Counted from the stretch's first letter, positions 7,766 to 16,742 are shown. The stretch is 48,952 nucleotides of DNA from Candidatus Rokuibacteriota bacterium (GCA_016866775.1 VGLJ01000034.1:1-48952), one strand, 5' to 3'. Made by a program: numbers and translations. Notes: generated by a model from the sequence alone, not told the origin.

Positions 7766-9855
7766 GCCTCGCCGGCGCGCTCCACTTCGACCAGGTTGGA
7801 GTGGAACGCCGGGCCGCCCCCCATATCCGCCACGCGGTCACTCGTCAGAACATTCACGTTCCTGCCGCCCGGCTGGAAACGGTGCCACCAGATTCCCTCG
7901 ATCACCACGACGCCGGACTGCGTCGCGTCCGTCACGTGGACCGCGAAGAGCGCGCTGCCGCGGTCGTTGAACACGCGCGCGCGATCGCCCTCCGCGAGTC
8001 CCCGGCGCGCGGCATCATGCGCCGCCATGAACACGCGCGGCCCCTGCTGGCGGCGGCGGAGCAGGTCCGACTGGCTGAAGGACGAGTTCAGGAAGAAGCG
8101 GTTCGGCGGCACGATGCACTGCAGCGGATAGCGCGCGGCGAGCTCGGTGTTCGCGGGGCCTTCGCTGAGCGGCACCCATGTCGGCAGCGCCGGCAGCCCG
8201 CGGCGCTCCAGCCGAGGCACGAAGAACTCCACCTTGCCCGACGGCGTCGGCGCCCCGTCGGCGAACGGCAGATACGGGTCGGGGATGTCGAGGCGCGCCC
8301 AGCCGTCACGCTCGAGCCGCTCGTAGCTGATCCCCCGGACGTACGCACCGCTCTTCGCGAGGAACTCCCGGATGAGCGCCTCCTCGCTCTGCGCGTAGTG
8401 CTCCGTCGCGACGCCGAGCTTCCGCGCGAGGCCGCCGAACACCGTCCAGTTCGAGCGGGCCTCGCCCGGCGGCGGCAGCACGGGCCGCGCGAGCTGCAGC
8501 GTGAACTGGCCGTAGGACTCGTAGAGATCGAGGTGCTCGAGCGACACCGTCGCGGGCAGGACGATGTCCGCGTAGTGCGCGGTATCCGTGAGCACCTGCT
8601 CGTGCACGACCGTGAAGAGGTCCTCGCGCGCGAGGCCTTTCAGCACGAGCGACTGGTTCGGACACACCGCCGCCGGGTTCGAGTTGTAGACGTAGAGTGA
8701 CCGAACCGCCGGCGCCATCTCCGGGTCCGTCAGCGCGCGGCCGAGCTGGATCATGTTGACGCTGCGCGGCGCGCGGCCCTTCGGCGCCAGGTCCTCGCGC
8801 ATGAGGACGTTGAAGTTGAACGTGTACGCGCTGCTCGACGACAGCAGCGCGCCGCCGTGCGGATCGGCGTACGCGCCGGTCAGCGCGGGCAGGCACGCCA
8901 GCGTCCGGCACGTCATCCCGCCGTTGTCGTGGCGCGAGATGCCGATGCCGATCCGGATGAACGAGCGCTTCGTCGCGCCGTAGCGTCGCGCGAACGCGAC
9001 GAGCGTGTCCGCCGACAGGCCGGTGATCTTCGCGGCCCACTGCGGCGTGAAGTCACGCACGTGCCGCGCCAGCTCGGCGAAGCCGTGCGTCGCGCGCTCG
9101 ATGTAGGCACGGTCGATCAGGCCGTCCGCGATGAGCACGTGCATCATCGCGAGCGCGAGCGCGCCGTCGGTGCCGGGCCGGACCATCACGTGCTCGTCCG
9201 CCTGCTCCGCCGTCGGCGTGCGGTAGGGGTCGATGCAGACGACATAGGCACCCCGCGCGCGCGCCTGCTTGACCAGCGTCATCACGTTGATCGACGAGTA
9301 GGCGGCGTTGATGCCCCACAGCACGACGAGGTCGCTGCCGACCATCTGGGTGGAGTCGTTGCCGGTCACCGTGCCGAGGGTCGCGCGCCAGCCGGCGTAC
9401 GCGGTCTCCACGCAGATCGTCCGATGCAAGCGGCTGGCGCCGAGCGCGTTGAAGAGCGGATGCCCGGCGAAGTACTGCACCTGGCCCATCGTACCCGCGT
9501 AGGAGAACGGAAGGATCGCCTCGGCGCCGCTCTCCGCGATGATCGACCGCCACCGCGTGGCGATCGTGTCGAGCGCTTCGTCCCACGAGATCGGGACGAA
9601 GTCGCCGCGTCCCTTGAACATGGGGGCCCCACTCCCGGAGGACCCCCAAACTCCCTTTGGCCCGACGCGCTTCAGCGGACGCAGCACACGGAGCGGCGAG
9701 TGCACGCGCTCGGCGTACTCGCGCACCTTGCCGCAGATCACGCCCTGCGTGAACGGATGCTCGGGGTTGCCGGTGACGTCGACGAGCCGGCCGTTCTCGA
9801 CGGTGACGACGAGCGAGCACGCCGACGGACAATCGTGCGGGCACACGGAGAGCAT
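7762..9855 (-). CDS. Molybdopterin (Mo/W-bisPGD) oxidoreductase, DMSO-reductase superfamily catalytic subunit
   Basis: 697 residues. The N-terminus CPHDCPSAC with a later Cys in VICGKV gives the [4Fe-4S] pattern C5, C9, C13, C41. Cofactor-binding blocks follow: FAGHPLFNALGASRLHRTIC, VLWGINAAYSS, IDPYRTPTAEQADEHVMVRPGTDGALALAM, and the C-terminal molydopterin-dinucleotide-binding domain with NRFFLNSSFSQ. There is no twin-arginine or Sec signal, so it is cytoplasmic. The metal ligand is probably the Cys in RTICVETAYAG, but I cannot place it firmly. There are no electron-transfer or membrane subunits beside it, so it would act as a stand-alone enzyme with an unknown substrate. It is divergent from the MFS gene with only 26 bases between starts. 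Confidence 0.92.
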   Translation of the reverse strand: MLSVCPHDCPSACSLVVTVENGRLVDVTGNPEHPFTQGVICGKVREYAERVHSPLRVLRPLKRVGPKGVWGSSGSGAPMFKGRGDFVPISWDEALDTIATRWRSIIAESGAEAILPFSYAGTMGQVQYFAGHPLFNALGASRLHRTICVETAYAGWRATLGTVTGNDSTQMVGSDLVVLWGINAAYSSINVMTLVKQARARGAYVVCIDPYRTPTAEQADEHVMVRPGTDGALALAMMHVLIADGLIDRAYIERATHGFAELARHVRDFTPQWAAKITGLSADTLVAFARRYGATKRSFIRIGIGISRHDNGGMTCRTLACLPALTGAYADPHGGALLSSSSAYTFNFNVLMREDLAPKGRAPRSVNMIQLGRALTDPEMAPAVRSLYVYNSNPAAVCPNQSLVLKGLAREDLFTVVHEQVLTDTAHYADIVLPATVSLEHLDLYESYGQFTLQLARPVLPPPGEARSNWTVFGGLARKLGVATEHYAQSEEALIREFLAKSGAYVRGISYERLERDGWARLDIPDPYLPFADGAPTPSGKVEFFVPRLERRGLPALPTWVPLSEGPANTELAARYPLQCIVPPNRFFLNSSFSQSDLLRRRQQGPRVFMAAHDAARRGLAEGDRARVFNDRGSALFAVHVTDATQSGVVVIEGIWWHRFQPGGRNVNVLTSDRVADMGGGPAFHSNLVEVERAGEA

Positions 9856-9881
9856 CGTCGCCGGTACGTTATCATGCGTGA

Positions 9882-11144
9882 GTGCCCCGTCTGTTCAGCC
9901 CCTTCCGGTCGCCCGCCGCCCGGCGACTCGCGGTGCTCTTCGCCGTCGTCTACTTCTCGCAGGGCATGTACTACGTGATCGTCCAGCCGCTGAACCTCAC
10001 GCTGAAGGAGCGCCTCGGTCTCACGGCGACCCAGGTCGCGACGTTCGGGACGATCACGCTCATTCCCTGGGTCATCAAGCCCGTCTACGGGCTCCTGTCC
10101 GACGCGGTGCCGCTTTTCCGGCGCCGGCGCAAGAGCTACTTCATCATCATGTCGTCGCTGGCTTCGGTCGCGGGACTCACGCTCGCGGCCGACCCGACGC
10201 CGACCTACTGGACACTGGCGGTGTTCGTCACGTTGATGGCACTGGGCGTGGCGTTCACCGACGTGCTGACCGACGCGATGATGGTCGAGAACGGCAAGCC
10301 GCTCGGCCTCACGGGCGCGTTCCAGTCGATCCAGTGGGCGGCGATCAACGCCTCGTCGATCATCGTCGGCCTCGCCGGCGGCTACTTCGCGCAGCAGCGC
10401 TACCCGCAGGGCGCGTTCCTCGTCGCCGCGATCTTCCCGCTGGTCGCGCTGCTCATGATGACCTTCTTCGTCCACGAGGCGCCGTCGAAGTCGCGGCGAG
10501 AGGAGCTGCACGCGGCGTGGACGGGCATCAGGCGGGCGGTCACCGACCGCACGATGTGGGTGGTGGCCGGCTTCATCTTCTTCTGGGCGTTCAGCCCGTC
10601 GATCGGGATTCCGCTCTTCTACTATCAGACCGACACGCTGAAGTTCAGCCAGCAGTTCATCGGCATGCTGAGCTCGTCGGCCGCGGCGGCGATGATCGTC
10701 GGCTCGCTGGGCTACGCGCCGCTCTCGCGCCGCTACTCGCTCCAGCGCATCATCGTGGTCTCGATCGGCGTCGCGACGGTGGGCACCCTCGCCTACCTCC
10801 TCTACAACGACTGGAAGTCGGCGCTCATCATCGACGTGACGTTCGGCGGCGTCAGCATGATCATCCAGCTCGCGTTCCTGGACCTCGCGGCGAAGGCCTG
10901 TCCCGAGAATGCGGAGGGCACGTTCTTCGCGCTGCTCATGTCCGTCTACAACCTCGGCGTGCAGGGCTCGCAGATCACCGGCAGCTTCCTCTACGACAAG
11001 ATCGGCTACACGCCGCTGGTCCTCATCTCGGCGGCGATGACCGCCGCAGCGTGGCTGCTCGTCCCGCTCGTCAACATCCCGGCCATCGAGGGCCGCGCGC
11101 GCCTGGCCGGGCCGCCGCCCGAAGCCGTCCCCGCCGCTCACTGA
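9882..11144 (+). CDS. MFS transporter, BT1 (folate/biopterin transporter) type
   Basis: 420 residues starting at GTG 9882. About twelve hydrophobic helices are visible. Family features include a short N-terminus leading to VVYFSQGMYYVIVQPLN, the IPWVIKPVYGLLSDAVPL motif, the DVLTDAMMVE loop that marks BT1-type carriers, and a C-terminal half with GSLGYAPLSRRYSLQRI. BT1 carriers of protozoa, cyanobacteria and plants import folates or pterins by proton symport. The neighbouring Mo-pterin enzyme makes a pterin-related substrate tempting, but this is only a guess. It ends one base before the next MFS gene, so the two transporters are likely one transcript. Confidence 0.85.
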   Translation: MPRLFSPFRSPAARRLAVLFAVVYFSQGMYYVIVQPLNLTLKERLGLTATQVATFGTITLIPWVIKPVYGLLSDAVPLFRRRRKSYFIIMSSLASVAGLTLAADPTPTYWTLAVFVTLMALGVAFTDVLTDAMMVENGKPLGLTGAFQSIQWAAINASSIIVGLAGGYFAQQRYPQGAFLVAAIFPLVALLMMTFFVHEAPSKSRREELHAAWTGIRRAVTDRTMWVVAGFIFFWAFSPSIGIPLFYYQTDTLKFSQQFIGMLSSSAAAAMIVGSLGYAPLSRRYSLQRIIVVSIGVATVGTLAYLLYNDWKSALIIDVTFGGVSMIIQLAFLDLAAKACPENAEGTFFALLMSVYNLGVQGSQITGSFLYDKIGYTPLVLISAAMTAAAWLLVPLVNIPAIEGRARLAGPPPEAVPAAH

Positions 11145-11145
11145 C

Positions 11146-12756
11146 GTGGCGATCGACGAAGCCCCCGCGCCCGAGGCCGAGCTCAGCGCGTTCCGCAAGT
11201 GGACGACCACCGCCTCGGTGATGCTCGTCACCGTGATGCAGGTGCTCGACGTCACGGTGACGAACGTCGCGCTGCCGCACATCCAGGGCTCGCTCTCCGC
11301 CGGCGTCGACGAGGTCTCGTGGGTGCTGACCTCCTATCTCGCCGCGAACGCCGTGATCCTCCCCGCCACGAGCTGGCTCGCGGAGCGCCTCGGCCGCAAG
11401 CGCTTCTTCCTGATCTGCACCGTGGGGTTCACGGCGGCGTCGGTGCTCTGCGGGCTCGCGCCGAACATCACCACGCTCCTGATCGCGCGGATGCTGCAGG
11501 GCATCGGCGGCGGACCCTTGATGCCGCTCTCGCAAGCGATCATGTGGGAGATCTTTCCGCTGCGGCAGCGCGGGATGGCGATGGCCGCGTGGGGCATGGG
11601 CATCATGATGGCGCCGATCTTCGGCCCGACGCTCGGCGGCTGGATCTCCGACAACTGGTCGTGGCGGTGGATCTTCTACGTCAACATCCCCATCGGCTTC
11701 ATCGGGTTCCTCGTCTCGAGCGCGGTGCTCTTCGATCCGCCGTACCTGCGCCGCGCGTTGCGCGTCGACGGGCCCGGCCTCGTGCTGATGGCCATCGGGT
11801 TCCTGTCGCTCCAGCTCTTCCTCGACCAGGGCGAGCGCAACGAGTGGTTCGAATCGTGGGCGATCATCGCGCTGGCGCTGAGCGCGACCGCCGCGCTGTT
11901 CGCGTTCCTGATCCGCGAGCTCACGACCGACGAGCCGATCCTCGACCTGAGCGTCTACGCGGACCGGAACTTCGCGGCGGGCAGCCTGATCATGCTCGTC
12001 GTCATGGTCGGGTTCTTCTCGAGCATGGTCCTCCTCGCGCTCTTCACGCAGAAGGTGCTGGGGTACGACGCGTGGACGTCGGGCCTCGTGCTGGCGCCGG
12101 GTGGCGTCGGCAACCTGATCTCGCTCCTCATCGCCGGCCGGCTCATCACGCGCATCGACCAGCGCGCACTGCTCGCGCTCGGCTGCGTGCTGAACGCGAT
12201 GTCCACGTGGTGGATGTCCGAGGTGACGATCACGGTCGACTACTGGTCACTCGCGTGGCCGCGCTTCGTGCAGGGCGTGGGCGTGGGCTTCATCTTCGTG
12301 CCGCTGAACACGGTGGCGCTGGCGAACATCCAGCGCGAGAAGATGGGCAACGCGACGGTGCTGCTGAACGTGGTGCGCAACCTCGGCGGCGGCATCGGCG
12401 TCGCCGTGATGGCCACGCTGCTCGCGCGCCGCGGTCAGGGGCACCAGAGCGCCATGGTGGCGCACGTCCAGGCCGGCGACGCCGAGACGATGGAGCGTCT
12501 GCGCGCGTGGACGTCCCACTTCGCCGCGCAGGGCGCCGACAGCTTCACGGCCGAGCGCCGCGCGATCGGCGCGCTCTATCACGAGGTGACGCAGCAGGCC
12601 CAGCTCCTGGCGGTGGCCGACGTCTTCTGGCTCTTGTTCGTGCTGTTCTGCACGTCGCTGTTCCTGCTGCCGCTGCTCCGCCGCGTGCGGATGTTGCCGC
12701 CGAGCCGCACGTCGGCGCGCGAGGCGTCCGCCCCGGCCGCCGTGCACGCGGAGTGA
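11146..12756 (+). CDS. DHA2-family (EmrB/QacA) drug:proton antiporter
   Basis: 536 residues from GTG, 14 predicted membrane helices, the usual length for EmrB. Motifs: MQVLDVTVTNVALPHIQGSL (motif D1), WLAERLGRKRFFL (motif A), RMLQGIGGGPLMP (motif B) and GPTLGGWISDNWSWRWIF (motif C, typical of antiporters). The family expels lipophilic drugs or metabolites in exchange for protons, often with an EmrA adaptor and an outer-membrane channel; neither is encoded next to it. It follows the BT1 transporter by one base and ends just before a toxin-like gene cluster. Confidence 0.92.
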   Translation: MAIDEAPAPEAELSAFRKWTTTASVMLVTVMQVLDVTVTNVALPHIQGSLSAGVDEVSWVLTSYLAANAVILPATSWLAERLGRKRFFLICTVGFTAASVLCGLAPNITTLLIARMLQGIGGGPLMPLSQAIMWEIFPLRQRGMAMAAWGMGIMMAPIFGPTLGGWISDNWSWRWIFYVNIPIGFIGFLVSSAVLFDPPYLRRALRVDGPGLVLMAIGFLSLQLFLDQGERNEWFESWAIIALALSATAALFAFLIRELTTDEPILDLSVYADRNFAAGSLIMLVVMVGFFSSMVLLALFTQKVLGYDAWTSGLVLAPGGVGNLISLLIAGRLITRIDQRALLALGCVLNAMSTWWMSEVTITVDYWSLAWPRFVQGVGVGFIFVPLNTVALANIQREKMGNATVLLNVVRNLGGGIGVAVMATLLARRGQGHQSAMVAHVQAGDAETMERLRAWTSHFAAQGADSFTAERRAIGALYHEVTQQAQLLAVADVFWLLFVLFCTSLFLLPLLRRVRMLPPSRTSAREASAPAAVHAE

Positions 12757-12822
12757 GAGTCCGGGTGACTGTATCTCATTCACGGCATTGGCAGCACTCT
12801 CGGCTATCTCTACAGTGCGTAA

Positions 12823-13102
12823 ATGGAGCTGCGGTTCTACATCGATCCGGAAACTGGAGAGCCGCACATTTACAAGCATGATGTCGAGGAGCAAGATGTC
12901 GAGGATGTACTCGGCGACCCTCTGGAGGATCGGGCACGGCGCGATGGCGCACGTCGCCCTCGGCCACACGCGTACAGGAAGGTACTTGCGGGTGGTTTAC
13001 GTTCCGGACGAGGGAAGGAGGTCGGCGTTCGTGATCACGGCGTATCCGGTGAGCTTCAAGGTGGTGCGCGCGTTGCGCCGACGGCACGGGAGAGGGTCGT
13101 GA
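12823..13102 (+). pseudogene. DUF4258/BrnT-like small toxin-type protein, single-base frameshift
   Basis: The first frame starts at ATG 12823 and reads MELRFYIDPETGEPHIYKHD followed by VEDVLGDPLEDR. Similarity then continues one frame over with VALGHTRTGRYLRVVYV, FVITAYPVSFKVVRALRRR, ending at 13102. The 280-base span is one base more than 93 codons. The complete protein would be a compact RelE-like fold of the kind found next to antitoxins; family assignment is from remembered pattern, not a search. The TGA overlaps the GTG of the next gene. The break lies near 12945-12960, not in a long homopolymer, so decay is more likely than sequencing error. Confidence 0.65.
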
Positions 13103-13299
13103 CCGTATCCAGGTTTCCTCCGGGATGGGACGAAGAGCGAGTGCGCCGCGTCCTCGAGCACTATGAAGGGCAGTCGGAAGCCGAGGCCGTTGCCGAGGAC
13201 GAAGCTGCGTATGAATCGACGACACACACCATGATGGCCGTGCCGGTGGAACTCGTCCCGGCCGTACGCGAGCTCATCGCCCGGCACAGCGCGGAGTAG
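13099..13299 (+). CDS. Small acidic antitoxin-like protein
   Basis: 66 residues from the GTG at 13099 that overlaps the stop of the frameshifted toxin-like gene (GTGA). It begins TVSRFPPGWDEERVRRVLEH, is rich in Glu and Ala in the middle (EAEAVAEDEAAYE), and ends with VPVELVPAVRELIARH. The combination of small size, acidity and tight coupling behind a toxin-like gene suggests the antitoxin of the pair, probably binding its partner and the promoter. With the toxin broken it may be an orphan. No known DNA-binding fold can be confirmed by eye. Confidence 0.7.
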   Translation: MTVSRFPPGWDEERVRRVLEHYEGQSEAEAVAEDEAAYESTTHTMMAVPVELVPAVRELIARHSAE

Positions 13300-13307
13300 C
13301 TCGGAGC

Positions 13308-14555
13308 TTATCCCGAGGCGCGAGTCGAGGAGTCCTTCGACGTCGCCGAGAAGATGCCGCGGGTCATCAGCGCGTTCGCCTGCTTCGCGCGGCGGTCGTA
13401 GATCTCGGCGCGGGCCACGTGGACCGCACGGTTGTCGGAGGCGGCCGCCGCCCAGTCGATGAGGTGGCCGGCCAGACGGAGGTCGCCCTCCTCGGCCAGC
13501 TCGCGAGCGCGCGCCACCAGCGCATCCACGCCGCCCGCGAGGGAGGCCACCTCGCGCGCGATCGACGCGTGCGGCGCCGGCTGCAGATGCGACGGCACGC
13601 CGTCCCACCAGCCGCCGTAGAGCCGCCAGATGTTGCGCACGACGTACTCCGGATCGTCGTAGACCGCGGAGAGGTACGGACGATCGGCGAGATGCGCCGG
13701 CGGACGCACCTCCGCGAGGATCTGATCGAGCGTCGCGCCGGCGTTCATGCGCGCGACGGTTTCGTTGACCAGGTGCTCCAGCCATTGCGCGGTGTCGTCC
13801 AGCGCCTGCCGCACACGCGCCGCGCCGAAGATCGGCACGCCGTGGCCGGGTACCAGGATCTCGGGCTCGCGCGCCGCCATCGCGCGCAGCGCCGCCGCCC
13901 ACTCCGCCGCGTAGCGCTGCACCTTCTGCGGATTGCCCGCGTTCGGCGACACCCAGATGAAGAGATCGCCCGTGAACAGCACGCGGTGCGCCGGCCACCA
14001 GATCCACGTGTGGTCGTCGGTCTCCCCGCGCCCGTGGACCAGCTCGAGGGTGACGTCGCCGGCGGAGAACCGGAGCGTGTCGTCGTAGACGAGGTCCGGA
14101 TAGTCGTACTCGCGCGGCCACGTCGGCGGGATCGAGAACTGGCGCGCGTTGATCTGCGCGTTCCAGTCCGCCGTCGCCTTGTAGCGGTCGAAGCGCGCGG
14201 CGACCGCGCGATGCCCGACGATGCGCGGCCGCGCCCAGCTTTTCGAGCGCGCCTCGTCGAGGAACGGCGGCATCCCGCACGCGTGGTCGGCGTGGCCGTG
14301 CGTGTAGATCGCCGCATGCACCGGCGCGGGATCGATCGTGCGGACCGCGGCGAACGTCTTCGCCCGCGCCTGGTAGTTGCTGGTGTCGATCAGCACCAGC
14401 CCCGCGCCCGTGCGCAGCACCGACACGTTGGCGAACGCGTGGAGGAACACGAGGCCCGGGGCGAGCTCCTCGGAGGACCCCGTCGGCTTCCAGAGCTCCC
14501 GCGGATCGACCTCGCCGCTCCAGAACTTCCCGGCGAGGTCGCGGATCGCGCCCAC
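13308..14555 (-). CDS. MBL-fold hydrolase with alkyl-sulfatase dimerisation domain
   Basis: 415 residues from GTG 14555, which lies two bases after the stop of the upstream monooxygenase-type gene (TGAccGTG); the upstream in-frame extension is low-complexity and antisense. The N-terminal metallo-beta-lactamase domain shows THGHADH (H86, H88, D90, H91) and later HGRGETDDHTWIWW, LFTGDLF and VPGHG, so a dinuclear zinc site is complete. The C-terminal half (LYGGWWDGVPSHL, EVASLAGGVDALVARARELAEEGDLRLA) is the dimerisation domain of SdsA1-type alkylsulfatases, which release sulfate from linear alkyl sulfates. There is no signal peptide, unlike SdsA1, and it is shorter, lacking a clear SCP2-type C-terminal domain, so the substrate may differ. 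Confidence 0.88.
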   Translation of the reverse strand: MGAIRDLAGKFWSGEVDPRELWKPTGSSEELAPGLVFLHAFANVSVLRTGAGLVLIDTSNYQARAKTFAAVRTIDPAPVHAAIYTHGHADHACGMPPFLDEARSKSWARPRIVGHRAVAARFDRYKATADWNAQINARQFSIPPTWPREYDYPDLVYDDTLRFSAGDVTLELVHGRGETDDHTWIWWPAHRVLFTGDLFIWVSPNAGNPQKVQRYAAEWAAALRAMAAREPEILVPGHGVPIFGAARVRQALDDTAQWLEHLVNETVARMNAGATLDQILAEVRPPAHLADRPYLSAVYDDPEYVVRNIWRLYGGWWDGVPSHLQPAPHASIAREVASLAGGVDALVARARELAEEGDLRLAGHLIDWAAAASDNRAVHVARAEIYDRRAKQANALMTRGIFSATSKDSSTRASG

Positions 14556-14557
14556 GG

Positions 14558-14866
14558 TCAGTCCGTGATCGAGCGGTAGATCTCCACCTCGACGGCGCCC
14601 TCGACCAGACCTTCCTTCTCGCGCCGCGCGCGGTACTCCGCGAGGATCGGATTCTTGCGGTGGGCGTCGAACGCGGCGTCGTCCTTGTACTGCTCGTAGA
14701 ACATGAACGCCTCGGGATCCTTCGACGACCGATGCGGGCGGTACACGAGACACCCGGGCTCGGCCTTCCGCACCGCCGCCACCTGCTCCCTGAGCAGCGC
14801 GGCGAGCGCGTCGCCCTTCCCCTTCGCCGCCCGGAGCTTCGCCACCACCGTCAGCACGTCAGCCAT
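14558..14866 (-). CDS. Antibiotic biosynthesis monooxygenase (ABM) domain protein
   Basis: 102 residues starting at the ATG at 14866, which has AAAGGAGAG about eight bases upstream. The pattern LTVVAKLRAAKGKGDAL, PGCLVYRPHRS, FMFYEQYKDDAAFDAHRKN is a ferredoxin-like dimeric alpha/beta barrel of the ABM/YgiN group. Such proteins are small cytoplasmic mono-oxygenases or quinol-handling enzymes that need no cofactor; many members have no known role. It lies two bases before the MBL hydrolase and overlaps the upstream gene by eight bases, so the three are one operon. Confidence 0.85.
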   Translation of the reverse strand: MADVLTVVAKLRAAKGKGDALAALLREQVAAVRKAEPGCLVYRPHRSSKDPEAFMFYEQYKDDAAFDAHRKNPILAEYRARREKEGLVEGAVEVEIYRSITD

Positions 14867-15275
14867 CGGTCGACTCTCCTTTCGATTCCCAGCGCTCGGC
14901 ATGGTGATACGCGCGCCTGAGCCACCGCAGCGCGCGCGAGACATCTTCCGGCGAGTCCACGTCCATCTCGATCCACCCGCGGCTCGCGAAGCGGCGGTGC
15001 GGTCTCAACCCCGACTCGCGCAGCGCGCGCGCCTGGTCGACGGGACTCAGCCGGATCCAGAGGTCGTGCTCTTTCTCGCGCAGCGGAAAGCAGGCGAAGA
15101 GCTGCTCGCCCAGGAAGTAGCCCCAGCGTCCGAACATCGGCGTGATCTTGACGCCGGGCCACTCGCCGATCGCGGTGTTGAGCCGGCCGCCGGCGCCGCT
15201 GCCGCCGGCCTTCAGCGTGCGGCGGAGCCTGCGTCCATGCCCCATGCCGCGGAAGCGACGCGGCGCCTGCGCCAT
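14859..15275 (-). CDS. Small conserved protein, TfoX-N/luciferase-domain-like
   Basis: Up to 138 residues; internal starts (for example the Met at residue 11) are possible because the N-terminal 30 residues are Arg/Gly rich. The core reads ITPMFGRWGYFLGEQLFACF, then LWIRLSPVDQARALRESGL and RGWIEMDVDSPEDVSRALRWL. The MFG-x-F-x-G-x-x-F arrangement resembles the TfoX N-terminal or luciferase-associated small domains, which are not assigned a catalytic role. It overlaps the ABM gene by eight bases. I can support it as a real gene by coding pattern and operon packing, but not a function. Confidence 0.65.
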   Translation of the reverse strand: MAQAPRRFRGMGHGRRLRRTLKAGGSGAGGRLNTAIGEWPGVKITPMFGRWGYFLGEQLFACFPLREKEHDLWIRLSPVDQARALRESGLRPHRRFASRGWIEMDVDSPEDVSRALRWLRRAYHHAERWESKGESTDG

Positions 15276-15285
15276 GGGAACGATG

Positions 15286-15594
15286 TTACGGCCACACCTG
15301 CGTGTAGGCGAATCGCGCGCGCTCGCTCATCGGAAAGTGCGCGTCGTATTCCGCGCGCAGCGTCTTCATGTGGTCGGAGGCGATGAAGCGTCGATACGTG
15401 GCCTCGTCCTGCACCTCGTAGACGGCCATGTACTGGTACTTGTCCTCACCGTCGAGCGCCTTGTAGCGATGCGCGCTCACCATGCCGGGGAACTGGAGCG
15501 CCTGCGGGCAGTGCTCGTCGTTGTACCACGTGTTGAACGCGGCGTCCTTGTCGGCGGGAATCGTGGCCTTCACGATGAACAGCACGGTCGCCAT
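15286..15594 (-). CDS. EthD/DUF4286-like dimeric alpha/beta-barrel protein
   Basis: 102 residues. TVLFIVKATIPADKDAAFNT, WYNDEHCPQALQFPGMVSAHRY and YMAVYEVQDEATYRRF match the ferredoxin-like barrel of EthD-type proteins, in which the Trp-Tyr-x-x-x-His strip lines the pocket. EthD helps a cytochrome P450 degrade ethers; other members are of unknown function. It is followed ten bases downstream by the TfoX-like gene and belongs to the same minus-strand run as the ABM and MBL genes, giving two barrel proteins in one operon with a hydrolase, possibly a small catabolic cluster. Confidence 0.82.
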   Translation of the reverse strand: MATVLFIVKATIPADKDAAFNTWYNDEHCPQALQFPGMVSAHRYKALDGEDKYQYMAVYEVQDEATYRRFIASDHMKTLRAEYDAHFPMSERARFAYTQVWP

Positions 15595-15640
15595 ACGGCC
15601 TCCTTTGCGACGAGCCGCCTTCCGACTCCGCGTGTGGCCG

Positions 15641-16357
15641 TCAAGAGGCGACGCCGTACTTCACGCGGCGGTTGTGGCGGCCCTTGTTGTCGATCTTCAG
15701 GATGCGCAGCGGACGCGAGCGTCCGGTGGACGCGAGGTGGGTACCGCCGCAGGCCTGCCGGTCGAGGCCGACGATCTCGACGATGCGGATCATCCCGTCC
15801 GGCGACGGCGGCGGCGCGACCGAACGGCTGCGGAGGAGACCGGCCTGCGTTTCGGCTTCGGCGCGCGGGACCCAGGCGTAGCGCACCGGCAAGTCCTGGC
15901 GGATGGCGTCGTTCAGCGCGCCCTCGAGCGCGCGGAGGCGATCGTTGTCGACGTCCGGCAGATCGAAGTCGCAGCGCGCGGTGCCGTCGTCGCCGAGCTG
16001 GGCGCCGGTGAGCAGCGCGCCGTTGAATTGTTGATACACGAGCGCGTTGAGCACGTGCGCGCCGGTGTGGAGCTCGGTCTGCGCCGCCCGGAAGCCGGCG
16101 TCGACGGTCGTCTGCACCGTGCCGGCCGGCTCGACGGGCTCGGCGAGCAGGTGCCACAGCGTCCCGTCGATCGTCTCGAAGCCGGTCACGCGCGTCTCGC
16201 CGGAAGCCCACGCGAGCCGCCCGCGATCCGCGAGCTGACCGCCGCCGCCCGGGTGGAACGGGCTCCGCTCGAGCACGACGGCGCCGGGCCGCGCCGCGAG
16301 GATGGCGGTGTCGAGCGAGAGCACGTCGGGATGGTCGTGGCAGAAGTAGCGGGACAT
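15641..16357 (-). CDS. alaX: Alanyl-tRNA trans-editing protein AlaX
   Basis: 238 residues, the size of AlaX-M/L forms. It has the N-terminal barrel (SPFHPGGGGQLADRG) and the editing-site zinc ligands HxxxH in TELHTGAHVLNAL (H97, H101) and CxxxH in DRQACGGTHLAST (C203, H207). The protein hydrolyses Ser-tRNA(Ala) or Gly-tRNA(Ala) in the cytoplasm, a stand-alone copy of the AlaRS editing domain; the aminoacylation domain is absent. Start is the ATG at 16357; the gene is divergent from the next plus-strand gene with 32 bases between. Confidence 0.92.
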   Translation of the reverse strand: MSRYFCHDHPDVLSLDTAILAARPGAVVLERSPFHPGGGGQLADRGRLAWASGETRVTGFETIDGTLWHLLAEPVEPAGTVQTTVDAGFRAAQTELHTGAHVLNALVYQQFNGALLTGAQLGDDGTARCDFDLPDVDNDRLRALEGALNDAIRQDLPVRYAWVPRAEAETQAGLLRSRSVAPPPSPDGMIRIVEIVGLDRQACGGTHLASTGRSRPLRILKIDNKGRHNRRVKYGVAS

Positions 16358-16389
16358 GCGTCAGATCATAGGGTAGTATCCCAGCCGCG

Positions 16390-16689
16390 ATGAAGGTGCT
16401 CTTCACCGCCCTGGTGATGCTGTACCTCGTGCTCGACGTCACCCACCCCGGCCTGCCCGGCGCCGTGAGCGTCGACCCCGAAGACTCGGTCGAGGTCGTC
16501 CGGCTCCAGCGCACGCCGTCGGCGATGCCGCGCACGCTGGCAGCCCTGCCCGAGCCGGGCGTCCCGCTGCCGCGTGTCTCGCGTGCCGCCTTCCACAACG
16601 GGCGCGTGCCGCGGGGGCCCTTCACGCCCGCTCCGCTCCACGTCATCCGGCGTCTTCCGCCGGACGCTTCCGCATCCGACGAAGGCTGA
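16390..16689 (+). CDS. Small exported or membrane-anchored hypothetical protein
   Basis: 99 residues, unrecognised. The N-terminus KVLFTALVMLYLVLDVTHPG is a hydrophobic signal or anchor; the remainder is Pro/Arg rich (LPEPGVPLPRVSRAAF, RGPFTPAPLHVIRRLPP) and predicted unstructured. No catalytic or binding motif is visible. The gene is divergent from alaX and sits 53 bases before a response regulator. Codon usage fits the neighbours, but the evidence for translation is only the frame, start and signal-like segment. Confidence 0.55.
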   Translation: MKVLFTALVMLYLVLDVTHPGLPGAVSVDPEDSVEVVRLQRTPSAMPRTLAALPEPGVPLPRVSRAAFHNGRVPRGPFTPAPLHVIRRLPPDASASDEG

Positions 16690-16742
16690 GGCCGGGCGCC
16701 GCGCGCGCTCGATCTTCATCCTTCGCCGAATGAGGAGCTCGA

